Origin: Methyloterricola oryzae
Lineage (GTDB): Bacteria; Pseudomonadota; Gammaproteobacteria; Methylococcales; Methylococcaceae
NCBI RefSeq assembly: GCF_000934725.1
Contig: NZ_JYNS01000001.1
Span: 372,001-436,000 of the forward strand
Direction: 5' to 3'
DNA length: 64,000 nucleotides
Part shown: positions 1 to 7,875 of the stretch, one piece after another
Layout: the number at the start of each line of letters is the position of its first letter
Position numbering within the stretch: position 1 is the stretch's first letter
Notes under the pieces: generated by a model
What the model saw: the letters and a program-made list of their open reading frames with translations, nothing else
Databases searched by the model: none
What the model was told of the DNA's origin: nothing
Program-made: the position numbers and the translations under genes

Positions 1-159
1 CATATCGACTACGTCTATCTCAGCGACTACGAGCGGCGGCGCTTCAAAATCGATGGCCGAGATTACCAGCGGCATTATCCCATCGTGTTCCATAGGGGGG
101 GCATCGACATAGTCGCGGTATCCGACCGGGCCCGCGCAATCCCGGCAGCAATGCCCTAG
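1..159 (+). CDS. C-terminal end of a probable membrane glycosyltransferase (partial)
   Basis: The reading frame is open from the first base to a TAG at 157-159 and encodes the last 52 residues of a protein whose start lies outside the window. The tail (VYLSDYERRRF ... HYPIVFHRGGIDIVAVSD) resembles the extracytoplasmic C-terminus of large multi-membrane-span glycosyltransferases of the DUF2298/GT39-like type, where a tyrosine-rich 'Y-V-x-x-x-x-E-R' stretch is followed by a short strand ending near 'I-x-x-V'. It converges on the PMT-family gene that follows on the other strand. The family call is inference from a short fragment; that it is a coding 3' end is more certain. Confidence 0.5.
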   Translation, partial: HIDYVYLSDYERRRFKIDGRDYQRHYPIVFHRGGIDIVAVSDRARAIPAAMP

Positions 160-187
160 ACTAGCTGCCCACAAAATCGGACCGCCA

Positions 188-1522
188 TTAGAACTTCCAG
201 CCCGGCACGGCGAAGTACACCAAGTCGGCGAAAGCCTGCGGCACGGCAATGGCGGTGTTGTCCGGATAAAACACCACGAACCAGACGAAGGCCATGCCGA
301 GAACCATGGGCGCCAGTACCTGCTCGCCAGCCAGTGGGCTGGTGCGCTTGTCCTCGAGCCAGCGCGCGAGCAGGATGCACAGCAAGGGCACGGCAGGCAG
401 GTAGTGGTAGAACAGCATCATGCGCGGCGAGAAGGTCCAGGGCAGCCATAGCATGAAATAGGACAGCAGGGCGAACCAGACCGGCCAGGTGGCGAGGCGG
501 TCGCGCATCTGAACCATGGTCGAGAACACGGCCCAGAGTCCGGTGTACAGGATCACCGAATTGCCCAGGTTATAGATGTTGGCCGCATACCCCTCCTTGG
601 AGTAGTCCACATACAGCCACACCGGCCTGAGGTTCAAAATCCATTGCCAGGGCACGGACTGGAATGAATGCCCGGCCTTGAGTCCCGTGTGGTACCACCA
701 CATCTGCTTCTGCAGTTCGACGAAATTCTTCCATTCCCAGCCCATGGCAAAGAAATGGATATAGGAAGCCATGTACAAAGCAACCGGCAGCAGCGCCAGG
801 GCCAGGGGCAGGTGAAGCAGGACACGGGACTCAGGCAGCCTTCGGGTCCAGATGGCGCGGGCGGCCAGATCCAGGGCCAGAATCACGAACAGATAGAAGG
901 CGGTCCACTTGGTGGCGACCGCGAGACCCAGGCCCAGGCCACAGAGGTAAAGCGGCGGCACGCGAGACTCATCCTTGCGCCAGCGCACATAGAAGATGAA
1001 GGCCAGCAAAGTGAAACAAATGAAATAGGCGTCATTCATGGCCACCCGCGACTGGGTCAGCACCAAGCCTTCCAGACTCATGAGCGCCATGGCGGTCAAC
1101 GCAACGGTCATGGAGCCGAAAAGTTCGAAGGCCAGCAGTGCCGTCGCCACCGTCGCGGCGGTACCGAAAAGGACCGAGCCGATGCGCCAGCCGAATGAGT
1201 TCTCACCGAACACCACCATCATCCCGGTCATGATCAGCTTGGCCAGGGGCGGATGGGTCCATTCGAAAGCCTTCCCCTGCGGCGGCTTGGCCCAGGGATC
1301 ATAGGCCTGCTTATCGCCGTGGAGATAGACCGTGGCGGTAAAGCCGTGATAGACCTCGTCGAAATAGAAGTCCGTCGGGAAGCCCAGGCGGGCAACCTTG
1401 GTCAGGAAACAGAAAGTCAGGATGCCGGCAAACAGCAGCATGTAGAGGCGTTCACGGCGCAGGTTCTGCCAGAAGGAAACCTGGGCATCCGGAGTCAGCA
1501 TGGAAGAATCGGTGTTGGACAT
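188..1522 (-). CDS. PMT-family (GT39-like) protein O-glycosyltransferase or lipid-linked sugar transferase
   Basis: A 444-residue polytopic inner-membrane protein. The first membrane segment (about residues 27-43) is followed by a periplasmic loop with the acidic pair D55-E56 in FYFDEVYHG, the hallmark of dolichyl-phosphate-mannose protein mannosyltransferases, and by a THPPLAKL stretch typical of the first luminal loop. Further hydrophobic segments run to the C-terminus. The family moves a sugar from a polyprenyl-phosphate donor to an acceptor outside the membrane. It lies 198 bp downstream of the cytochrome/barrel operon in the same orientation, so exported proteins of that operon are possible acceptors, but this is inference. 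Start ATG follows directly from the frame. Confidence 0.85.
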   Translation of the reverse strand: MSNTDSSMLTPDAQVSFWQNLRRERLYMLLFAGILTFCFLTKVARLGFPTDFYFDEVYHGFTATVYLHGDKQAYDPWAKPPQGKAFEWTHPPLAKLIMTGMMVVFGENSFGWRIGSVLFGTAATVATALLAFELFGSMTVALTAMALMSLEGLVLTQSRVAMNDAYFICFTLLAFIFYVRWRKDESRVPPLYLCGLGLGLAVATKWTAFYLFVILALDLAARAIWTRRLPESRVLLHLPLALALLPVALYMASYIHFFAMGWEWKNFVELQKQMWWYHTGLKAGHSFQSVPWQWILNLRPVWLYVDYSKEGYAANIYNLGNSVILYTGLWAVFSTMVQMRDRLATWPVWFALLSYFMLWLPWTFSPRMMLFYHYLPAVPLLCILLARWLEDKRTSPLAGEQVLAPMVLGMAFVWFVVFYPDNTAIAVPQAFADLVYFAVPGWKF

Positions 1523-1720
1523 GTCGCGTCATAAAACAACGACCGCTCGCGCGGCCCGGATTTGTATGTGCGGCAGAAGTGCCGCTTCCTTCGGCGGGTG
1601 TCAGGAGCTCCAGTCCTTGCGGACTCGGTGCTTCGCTGGAGAATCGCGACCCGGGCGGCAAACTCTGGAGGGCATGATTGCACTGCCCCTCCCACTGTCA
1701 TCGTCCCAGGGCGGCGCGTC

Positions 1721-3898
1721 CTAGAAATCCCAACGATAGCCGGCGCTGATATAGTAACCGGTCGTATCCCTTTCGTCCTTGAAAACCGGCTGATTGGCGT
1801 ATTCGAAGCCCCCTTCCAGTTCCAGATTGAGCTTGCCGGCGACCCGGTAGTTGAAACGCAGGCCCGGCCGTACGCGCCAGACGCTCGGTCCGTCAAAGCT
1901 GGTGAAATAGTCCACCCGGAGTCTCGGGTCCAGCCGGATATCCGGCGTCACCGGGTGGCGTCCATCGACGAACAGGGAAATGTAGTCGTTGATCTGCTGA
2001 GTCGAGTAGCGCAGGCCGAAGTTCCAGATGTCTCCCTCCTGAAACAGGCTGCTAGCGATCAACTGTCCGGCATAGGACACCTGTACGCCGCTGCCCTGGT
2101 AAGGCGTGACCCAGGGCGAGCCCTTGGTTGCCGAAAGGTCGGTCACGGTCACGTCGCCGTTGACTTGTAGCCTGGGCGTGAGCGGCATGATGCCGCCCAC
2201 GGACGCCGTCTTGAAGGTGGCGGTATTGTCCTCCGCGATGGCGGCCAGGTTGTAGTCGGACTGGCGGAACAGCGCGTCCTGCAAGGAGTCGGCGCCCGAG
2301 CCGATCACCACGTTGCTGGTGCTGAGATAGGGCGTCTTGCGGTAATCCGCAGTGAAGGTGACGATGGCGCCGTTGTCGAAGTTCCAATTGGCCATCACTT
2401 GCGCGGTATTGAGCGCGTTGAAATAGACGTCGTAGTCCAGCAGGGTGAACACCGGATGCACCGGGTGCTGGTAGCGGAACTCGCCGCCCACCGCCCGGCG
2501 GTCCGTCCGCCCCGAGGCCACCTGGTTGATGAAGAACACGTTACCGGCGAAATAGTCCGCGAAAGGCCCGTATTCTAGCGATATGCCGGCAAATGACTTG
2601 TCCCAGTCCGGCGCGGTGGAACGGTAAGGCCTGACCGGAAAACCTCCGACCACGGTGGCTTGCCACTGGGGGTTGAAGCGATAGCTGACCACGCCGCCGT
2701 CAAAACGGCCCATCACGCCGCCACTGGCCCGGGATTGTCGGCCCAGACGGCCGGACAGGCCCAACTGGCGGTCCGCGATATCCACGAAGGCATTACTGAC
2801 GCGGAACTGGTCATTCTCGTTGAAGGTGACCGGCAGGAAGTTCTGCCGATAGCGGGCGTCGAACTGACCCCGCACATCGAATCGCGGCGTGCGCAGGCGG
2901 CTGGTGACGTCGAGGTTGGTCAGAAACAAGGACTGCTGCGCCACCTCGCCCTGCCTGTCGCTGATCAAGGCTTCGCGGAAATAATATTGGGAGAAGCTGC
3001 CGAAGGTTTCCCAACTGTTGCGCCCTTCGTCCACGGAGACCGGCTTGAGCTTGGGCTGCGGCTGCGCTCCCGCGCTTTCCAAAGCGTCCAGACGCTGGCG
3101 CACCCGGACAGCGCCCTCGCCCTTGGGATAGATCGACAAATATTTCTCATACTCGGACTTGGCACGGAACGGCTGTCCGCTGCGCTCCCGCGCCAACCCC
3201 ACCATTTCCAGCGCCTCCGCCTGATAGGCCGTGTCCGGCTGCTGCAGCAGCTTGCCGTAGAGTCCCAGCACCGCCGCCCAGTCCTCTTGGACCACGCAGC
3301 GCCGCGCCCCCTCCAGCAATTCGGACGGAGGCGGGTTGCGCCCCAACAGCACGTCGCAGGATTTCTTACCCTTCGCCGCCGGAACGGGCATGGCCATCGG
3401 TGCCGTAGCACTGTCTCCCGCCGTGCCGTCCAGCAATTGTACGTCGACGCTGCGAAAATCCTGGCCAGGCTTCAATCGGAAGCGGACGGGCCGGGAAAAG
3501 CGCAATACCAGTTGCTCCCCTGCCGTGCCATATTCATAGAGCACTTCCTGCAGGGGAACCTCGCCGCTCTCCTGCCACCGCCGCGATTCGCGTGGCGCGG
3601 CCACACCTTGCTCCCGGCCCGCATCGGTGGGAATCACCCATAGGCGCAGGACATCGCCCTGCTCGGCGGGAGCATGGCGGATCACGCGCACGGGCGAGGC
3701 GAGCTCCACATGGATCACTGCGCCTTGCTCCCCGCTCTCCACGCGGACATCGTCCAGCATCTGACCGCCCGCAGGCACGGCTGCCAAGGCAGAGCGTCCC
3801 GCCAGCAGCCACAGGGAGGCGACCAGGGCTCGCAGCAGCGCGCGCCCCGCCAACAAGCCGCCGCGATGGGCGGAGTCATGCAATGCAAGAGTACTCAT
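1721..3898 (-). CDS. Outer-membrane beta-barrel protein with N-terminal periplasmic TPR region, partner of multiheme cytochromes
   Basis: A 725-residue exported protein. A signal-type hydrophobic stretch (about residues 24-40, ending SALA) is followed by a beta-rich region with an AMIN-like look (about 45-165), a short TPR-like helical region (about 200-275) and then a long series of alternating strands typical of a large porin. It ends in YRWDF, with the C-terminal phenylalanine used by the BAM machinery. It begins 4 bp after the 11-heme cytochrome and is the last gene of the cytochrome operon, so it may be the outer-membrane sheath through which hemes pass, as MtrB/PioB-type barrels do. There is no clear sequence match to MtrB; the role is inferred from structure and context. 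Confidence 0.7.
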   Translation of the reverse strand: MSTLALHDSAHRGGLLAGRALLRALVASLWLLAGRSALAAVPAGGQMLDDVRVESGEQGAVIHVELASPVRVIRHAPAEQGDVLRLWVIPTDAGREQGVAAPRESRRWQESGEVPLQEVLYEYGTAGEQLVLRFSRPVRFRLKPGQDFRSVDVQLLDGTAGDSATAPMAMPVPAAKGKKSCDVLLGRNPPPSELLEGARRCVVQEDWAAVLGLYGKLLQQPDTAYQAEALEMVGLARERSGQPFRAKSEYEKYLSIYPKGEGAVRVRQRLDALESAGAQPQPKLKPVSVDEGRNSWETFGSFSQYYFREALISDRQGEVAQQSLFLTNLDVTSRLRTPRFDVRGQFDARYRQNFLPVTFNENDQFRVSNAFVDIADRQLGLSGRLGRQSRASGGVMGRFDGGVVSYRFNPQWQATVVGGFPVRPYRSTAPDWDKSFAGISLEYGPFADYFAGNVFFINQVASGRTDRRAVGGEFRYQHPVHPVFTLLDYDVYFNALNTAQVMANWNFDNGAIVTFTADYRKTPYLSTSNVVIGSGADSLQDALFRQSDYNLAAIAEDNTATFKTASVGGIMPLTPRLQVNGDVTVTDLSATKGSPWVTPYQGSGVQVSYAGQLIASSLFQEGDIWNFGLRYSTQQINDYISLFVDGRHPVTPDIRLDPRLRVDYFTSFDGPSVWRVRPGLRFNYRVAGKLNLELEGGFEYANQPVFKDERDTTGYYISAGYRWDF

Positions 3899-3902
3899 TG
3901 GA

Positions 3903-4904
3903 CTAGGGTGAGAATGCCGGCAGCCAGGAGCGGGTGTTCAAATGGCACTGGCTGCAATCGCCGACGCTTTTGGGTGGGTGCGGCGGCGCAGGCCGGCCCG
4001 TGATGCCATAGAGGTTGCCGGCCTCGTGGCAACTGGCACAGTTGCTGACGATGCCCGTGTGATCCATCGTCGCGCCGGCAAACGTGGCGAAGGAGCGGTG
4101 GCACTGCTCGCAGGACTGCGTGGTGCGAATATGGTTGGGCGGCTTGGCGGTGGCGACGCCCTGAACATGGCAGCGGGCGCAGCCCGTGCTGATGCCCTGG
4201 TGGTTCATGGTGGCGCCGGCGAAGCTGGTGGTCGAGAAATGGCAGATCTCGCAGGGCTGGAAGGTCGGGACATGGTTGCCCGACTTCCCCGTGGCTAGAT
4301 TGCCGTTATGGCAACGGGAGCAGCTGGCGACAATGCCGGTGTGGTCCATCTGACCGCCCGCAAAGCTCACCGTCGAGCGATGGCACAACTCGCAAGGCTG
4401 CTGCGTGGGAATATGGTTGGCATCCTTGCCCGGCGCGAAGGTGCCGTTATGGCACTGGACACAGTTGTTCACGATCCCCACATGGTTCATGCGGACCAGC
4501 TGCCAGCTCACGTTGGGCAGGAAATCGTTATGGCAAACATCGCACTCCTCCGTGGTCGGAATGTGGTTGGGGGATTTCTTCGAAGCCTCCATGTCGGTGG
4601 AGCGCAGATGACAGCCGGAACAGCGAGTCGGCGTACCCTTGAATATGCCGCGTACGTGGCAGGATTCGCAGGTCAGCCGCTCGTGCGCACCGCGCAAGGC
4701 GAAACCGGTGCTCATGTGGTTGAACGACTTGGACGCGTCCGCCTCTTCGGCCGCCTGCGCAGACGCGGCGCCGAACAGGAGACACCCGAGTGCCGCCAGG
4801 GCCAGGAGCCACAGGCGGATGGACGCGAATGTCCCCTCCGGGATCAAGGCCGGAGTTGACCTTATCAGCACGACGGGCAGCGAAAGCTGAGTTTTTGCGT
4901 TCAC
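3903..4904 (-). CDS. Exported 11-heme c-type cytochrome
   Basis: A 333-residue protein with eleven CXXCH heme-binding motifs: CESCH and CSGCH, then four copies of a two-heme unit of about 46 residues (CxxCH ... SFAG ... MDHTGIV ... CxxCHNG ... NHIPT), then a final CSQCH. Conserved histidines in MDH/MNH and NHI are likely distal heme ligands. The frame stays open upstream into the preceding gene, but the best start is the GTG at 4904, whose GTGA overlaps the stop of the 21-heme gene. This start leaves a long N-terminal segment and a signal peptide ending near AASAQA. It is probably periplasmic or outer-membrane associated and passes electrons between the 21-heme protein and the barrel. Confidence 0.88.
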   Translation of the reverse strand: MNAKTQLSLPVVLIRSTPALIPEGTFASIRLWLLALAALGCLLFGAASAQAAEEADASKSFNHMSTGFALRGAHERLTCESCHVRGIFKGTPTRCSGCHLRSTDMEASKKSPNHIPTTEECDVCHNDFLPNVSWQLVRMNHVGIVNNCVQCHNGTFAPGKDANHIPTQQPCELCHRSTVSFAGGQMDHTGIVASCSRCHNGNLATGKSGNHVPTFQPCEICHFSTTSFAGATMNHQGISTGCARCHVQGVATAKPPNHIRTTQSCEQCHRSFATFAGATMDHTGIVSNCASCHEAGNLYGITGRPAPPHPPKSVGDCSQCHLNTRSWLPAFSP

Positions 4905-6466
4905 CTGAGGCTCGATTTCAGTTCGTTGAAGCGCGTTGGCTGGTGGCAGCGTTCGCAGTTCTGCCCGTAACTGCCGCGATGGATGTCGTCCTTCTGATGG
5001 CAGTCGCTGCAGGCCGCGGGCAGTTCCAGCTTGTCGCCGACCACCGGGTCCTTGTGGCAGGCCTTGCATTGCAGCGTTTCGTGGGCGCCGGTCAAGGCAA
5101 AGTCGGTACGCTTGCCATGGTCGAAATTCCAGAACTGCCAGCCATTGGGGTTGTGGCACTGCTCGCAGCGCCCTCCCAAGGTGCTTTTGTGGGTGTCATC
5201 CTGCTTGTGGCAGGCGACGCATTCCTGTTCGGCGTCCTTGAATGAAGAATTGAGATGGCACTCGCCGCAGGGCGTGATGGCGTGCAGGCCGATCAGCGGG
5301 AAACGCGTGAGCTCATGACTGAAGGTCACGCGCACGTTCCAGCCCTGGTCGTTATGGCATTTCTCGCACTGCGTCCCTTCCTGCTTCTTGTGCACGTCGT
5401 CCTTCTCGTGGCAGGAAACACAGTCCAGCTTGAGCTTGTCCTTGACCAGCGAGCCCTTGTGACAACTCTCACAGGCCACCTTTTCATGCCGGTTCCGCAG
5501 CGGGAACCGAGTCTTGTCATGGTCGAAGCTGCTGCGCGTCCAACTGCTGGTCACGTGGCAGTCCTGGCACTCGGTGCCATTGCGGCCCTTGTGCTCATCA
5601 TCCTTTTTGTGACAGGCGACGCAGGTGGTGCCTAGCTTCTCCTCGAAGGCATTGCCCTTGTGGCAGCCCGCGCACGCGGTGCTCGCGTGACGCCCGGTCA
5701 GGCGGAAATGGGTGTCGCGGTCATGGTCGAACTTGGGCTTCTTCCAGTCGTTGACGCCGTGGCAGCTTTCGCATTTTGGGCCCAGTTTGCCGCCGTGCAC
5801 ATCGTTGATCTTATGGCAGGCGACGCACTCCTTCGGGGTATCCTTGTAGGCCGGGTCCACATGGCAAGTCTGGCAGGTGACGTCCTTGTGCTTGCCGAGT
5901 AGCGGGAACTGCGTCTTGCCGTGATCGAATTGTTCCTTCTTCCAGGACTTTTCGTCGTGGCAGTCGGAGCACTTCTCCCCGAGCTTTCCGCGGTGGGGAT
6001 CATCGGCCTTGTGGCAGTCGACACAGCGGCCCGGCGCCTCGCGGAACTTGGCTTTGGGCTTGTGGCAGCCCGTGCACTGAACCTTCTGGTGTTCGCCCTT
6101 GAGCGCGAAGTCCGTATGGGCGTGATCGAAGGTGTCACGGTCCAGCAGGACGATCTGTGCGCCCCGGCCCTTGTGGTCCGTGTGGCAGCTCTTGCACTGG
6201 CGCTGCTCGATATCCTTGAGGCGGCCGTGGAAACCTTGTCCACGCTGCACGTCATGATCCACGTCCTCATGGCAGTCCCGGCAGAGCTTGTTCTGCACGG
6301 ACTGGCTGAAAGGCTCGTGGCAGCGTTCGCATTGCTTTTCGACCTTGGCGTGGCCTTGCACCACGTCACCCGGCATGACCAGGGTCTCCAGCGGGCTGGC
6401 CTGCGCGGACAACCCCGCGGACAGAAGACACAGGACGAAAAGTGCGGTCAGCAGTCGGACGATCAG
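4901..6466 (-). CDS. Exported 21-heme c-type cytochrome (probable CTG start)
   Basis: The protein has 21 CXXCH motifs. Three lead motifs are followed by six copies of a three-heme unit of about 60-65 residues (FDH ... TxFxLxGxH ... CxxCH ... CVACHKxDDxHxG ... CxxCHxxxxW); the repeated FDH and single histidines are likely sixth ligands. No ATG gives a complete protein. A TTG start at 6412 would cut off the signal peptide. Reading upstream to a CTG at 6464-6466 adds 18 residues (IVRLLTALFVLCLLSAGLSA), a good signal peptide, and places AAGGAG seven bases before the CTG. I therefore take 6466 as start (521 residues). It is a candidate periplasmic or extracellular electron wire, 36 bp downstream of the b-type cytochrome gene. 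Confidence 0.88.
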   Translation of the reverse strand: MIVRLLTALFVLCLLSAGLSAQASPLETLVMPGDVVQGHAKVEKQCERCHEPFSQSVQNKLCRDCHEDVDHDVQRGQGFHGRLKDIEQRQCKSCHTDHKGRGAQIVLLDRDTFDHAHTDFALKGEHQKVQCTGCHKPKAKFREAPGRCVDCHKADDPHRGKLGEKCSDCHDEKSWKKEQFDHGKTQFPLLGKHKDVTCQTCHVDPAYKDTPKECVACHKINDVHGGKLGPKCESCHGVNDWKKPKFDHDRDTHFRLTGRHASTACAGCHKGNAFEEKLGTTCVACHKKDDEHKGRNGTECQDCHVTSSWTRSSFDHDKTRFPLRNRHEKVACESCHKGSLVKDKLKLDCVSCHEKDDVHKKQEGTQCEKCHNDQGWNVRVTFSHELTRFPLIGLHAITPCGECHLNSSFKDAEQECVACHKQDDTHKSTLGGRCEQCHNPNGWQFWNFDHGKRTDFALTGAHETLQCKACHKDPVVGDKLELPAACSDCHQKDDIHRGSYGQNCERCHQPTRFNELKSSLR

Positions 6467-6473
6467 ACAAAGT

Positions 6474-6479
6474 CTCCTT
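6474..6479 (-). promoter_or_regulatory. Ribosome binding site supporting a CTG start
   Basis: On the minus strand AAGGAG occupies these positions, seven bases before a CTG in frame with the 21-heme cytochrome. The only ATG nearby (GAATGACG, just upstream) is in another frame and stops after seven codons, so this site decides the start. Confidence 0.55.
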
Positions 6480-6502
6480 GCGTCATTCGGTGACGGCGTG
6501 AA

Positions 6503-7450
6503 TCAGTACATGTGAACCGCGACCACATGCACGACGCCGGTCAGCACCAACATGACGAACAGGGGAATGTGCAGGGTATGCCAAAGACCAAAAAGTCGGC
6601 TATAGAAGCGGAACTCCACCACGCGCGAGACACCCCTCAGGTAGAAGCGGATCAACTCGCGGTCATGGTTCTGGCGCAGAGACAGCAGTTCCTCGCTCCA
6701 ACCGTCCCGAAGAGCGCGCGCGTAGAGCGTGTCTTTCACTTCGCGGTAGGCTCGCGCCCGCGCAAGGCGGGTGCGCTGCCCCAGGGTCAGCAGGTTCCAG
6801 AAACCCTTCCAGAAGCCCGGCTCGGGCAGGAATACCTCGTCCTCGAATGTGTGCAGATGCTCTTTGACGCGCGGGTCTATGTAGAGATCCTGATCCATGG
6901 CGTCGCGCGAAATCCCGAAGGCCTCCTGCAACCCCTGCAGGGTCAGCAGTTCACCATGATGGCTGGAATGCAGTTTGGCGTAGAGATAACGCCCCACCAG
7001 GCCGCTGGCCACCACCACCAGCATGGAGAACAGCGCCACATTGCTGTTGATGGCGTGCAGCTTGAAGTTGGAATGCAGCACGATGAGGAGAGGTCCCAGC
7101 ACTCCTAGCATCTTGTGCGCATAGAACCAGTGTTTCACGGTGCCCCAGTTGCGCATAAACCGAAGATTCTTGCGCAGGGGATAGAGGAACTGCAGCAGCA
7201 GCAAGACACCGCCGATGATTCCCAAGTAGTAGCCCAAACCCTCCTTGGCTACCAGATACTCGCGCTCACGGATTAACCAGGCCATCGCCAGCGTCGCCGT
7301 TACACACACCATGAACAGCGCCGTGACGGAACGCGCGACGAAGGCGGCCTGGGGGCGGCGGCGCTGCGCGCGCACTTTCGCCAGGGTCGCCCGTGGCGAC
7401 AACCTGAGATAGGAGGAATTGTTACCGAGTACGTGTTCGTTCACGCTCAT
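6503..7450 (-). CDS. Membrane b-type cytochrome, ferric-reductase/cytochrome b561-like
   Basis: A 315-residue membrane protein, first gene of the cytochrome operon. Hydrophobic segments lie near residues 40-60, 75-95, 110-130, 138-155 and 288-312. Histidines placed to bind heme b fall in the segments with AHKMLGVLGPLLIVLHSNF and in LWHTLHIPLFVMLVLTGVVHVV; between them is a charged region of about 110 residues. The arrangement resembles ferric-reductase-like or b561-type quinol-oxidising proteins. From its position it is probably the inner-membrane step that takes electrons from the quinol pool and hands them to the multiheme cytochromes. The exact family is not certain; the membrane heme protein assignment is. 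Confidence 0.65.
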   Translation of the reverse strand: MSVNEHVLGNNSSYLRLSPRATLAKVRAQRRRPQAAFVARSVTALFMVCVTATLAMAWLIREREYLVAKEGLGYYLGIIGGVLLLLQFLYPLRKNLRFMRNWGTVKHWFYAHKMLGVLGPLLIVLHSNFKLHAINSNVALFSMLVVVASGLVGRYLYAKLHSSHHGELLTLQGLQEAFGISRDAMDQDLYIDPRVKEHLHTFEDEVFLPEPGFWKGFWNLLTLGQRTRLARARAYREVKDTLYARALRDGWSEELLSLRQNHDRELIRFYLRGVSRVVEFRFYSRLFGLWHTLHIPLFVMLVLTGVVHVVAVHMY

Positions 7451-7875
7451 CGCGGTACCTCGGAATGGTTGAAGTCAACCGAGGGTTTGCAATGGCCGTG
7501 CCAGAGAATCAGCCAGAGACTTAGAAAAATCGGGGGATGAATCGACCTCCCCGAAGAAGCTTAAACGCTAATTTTCAGCTACTTAAAAATTTCACCCTTC
7601 GCGAGAAAACCACAAAATAAGCGTACAACTTACTTCAATCGTCTCTCTTGAGCGACAACGCCCTTTGTCAGGGGAAGGGACCCGGGAATCGGCCCCAGCC
7701 CACTACGCATATGGCTTATTCACCCCTTGCGGGCGGCAACGTCCATCAGGATGCAACGCGTCTGCGCGCGGCAAACGGCCAAAAATTCACTCTCTGTTGT
7801 TGATTCGGGACAGGGCCGCACGCCTGTCACGCGTGGAAGCTGGATCATCGCGAGCCCCTAGGGTTCACAGCCGGC
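7451..7875. other. Intergenic region upstream of the cytochrome operon
   Basis: 425 bp without a convincing gene. It must hold the promoter of the leftward cytochrome operon. An AT-rich stretch lies at about 7555-7640. An inverted repeat GGTTGA-AG-TCAACC at 7467-7480 sits 17 bp in front of the b-type cytochrome start, where a repressor site or leader hairpin would act. I could not assign -35/-10 boxes. Confidence 0.5.

Noticed and set aside
3903-5159. A longer form of the 11-heme cytochrome starting near 5159
   Set aside because: The extra N-terminal part lies inside the 21-heme gene in another frame and has no signal peptide; the GTG overlapping that gene's stop gives a proper exported protein.
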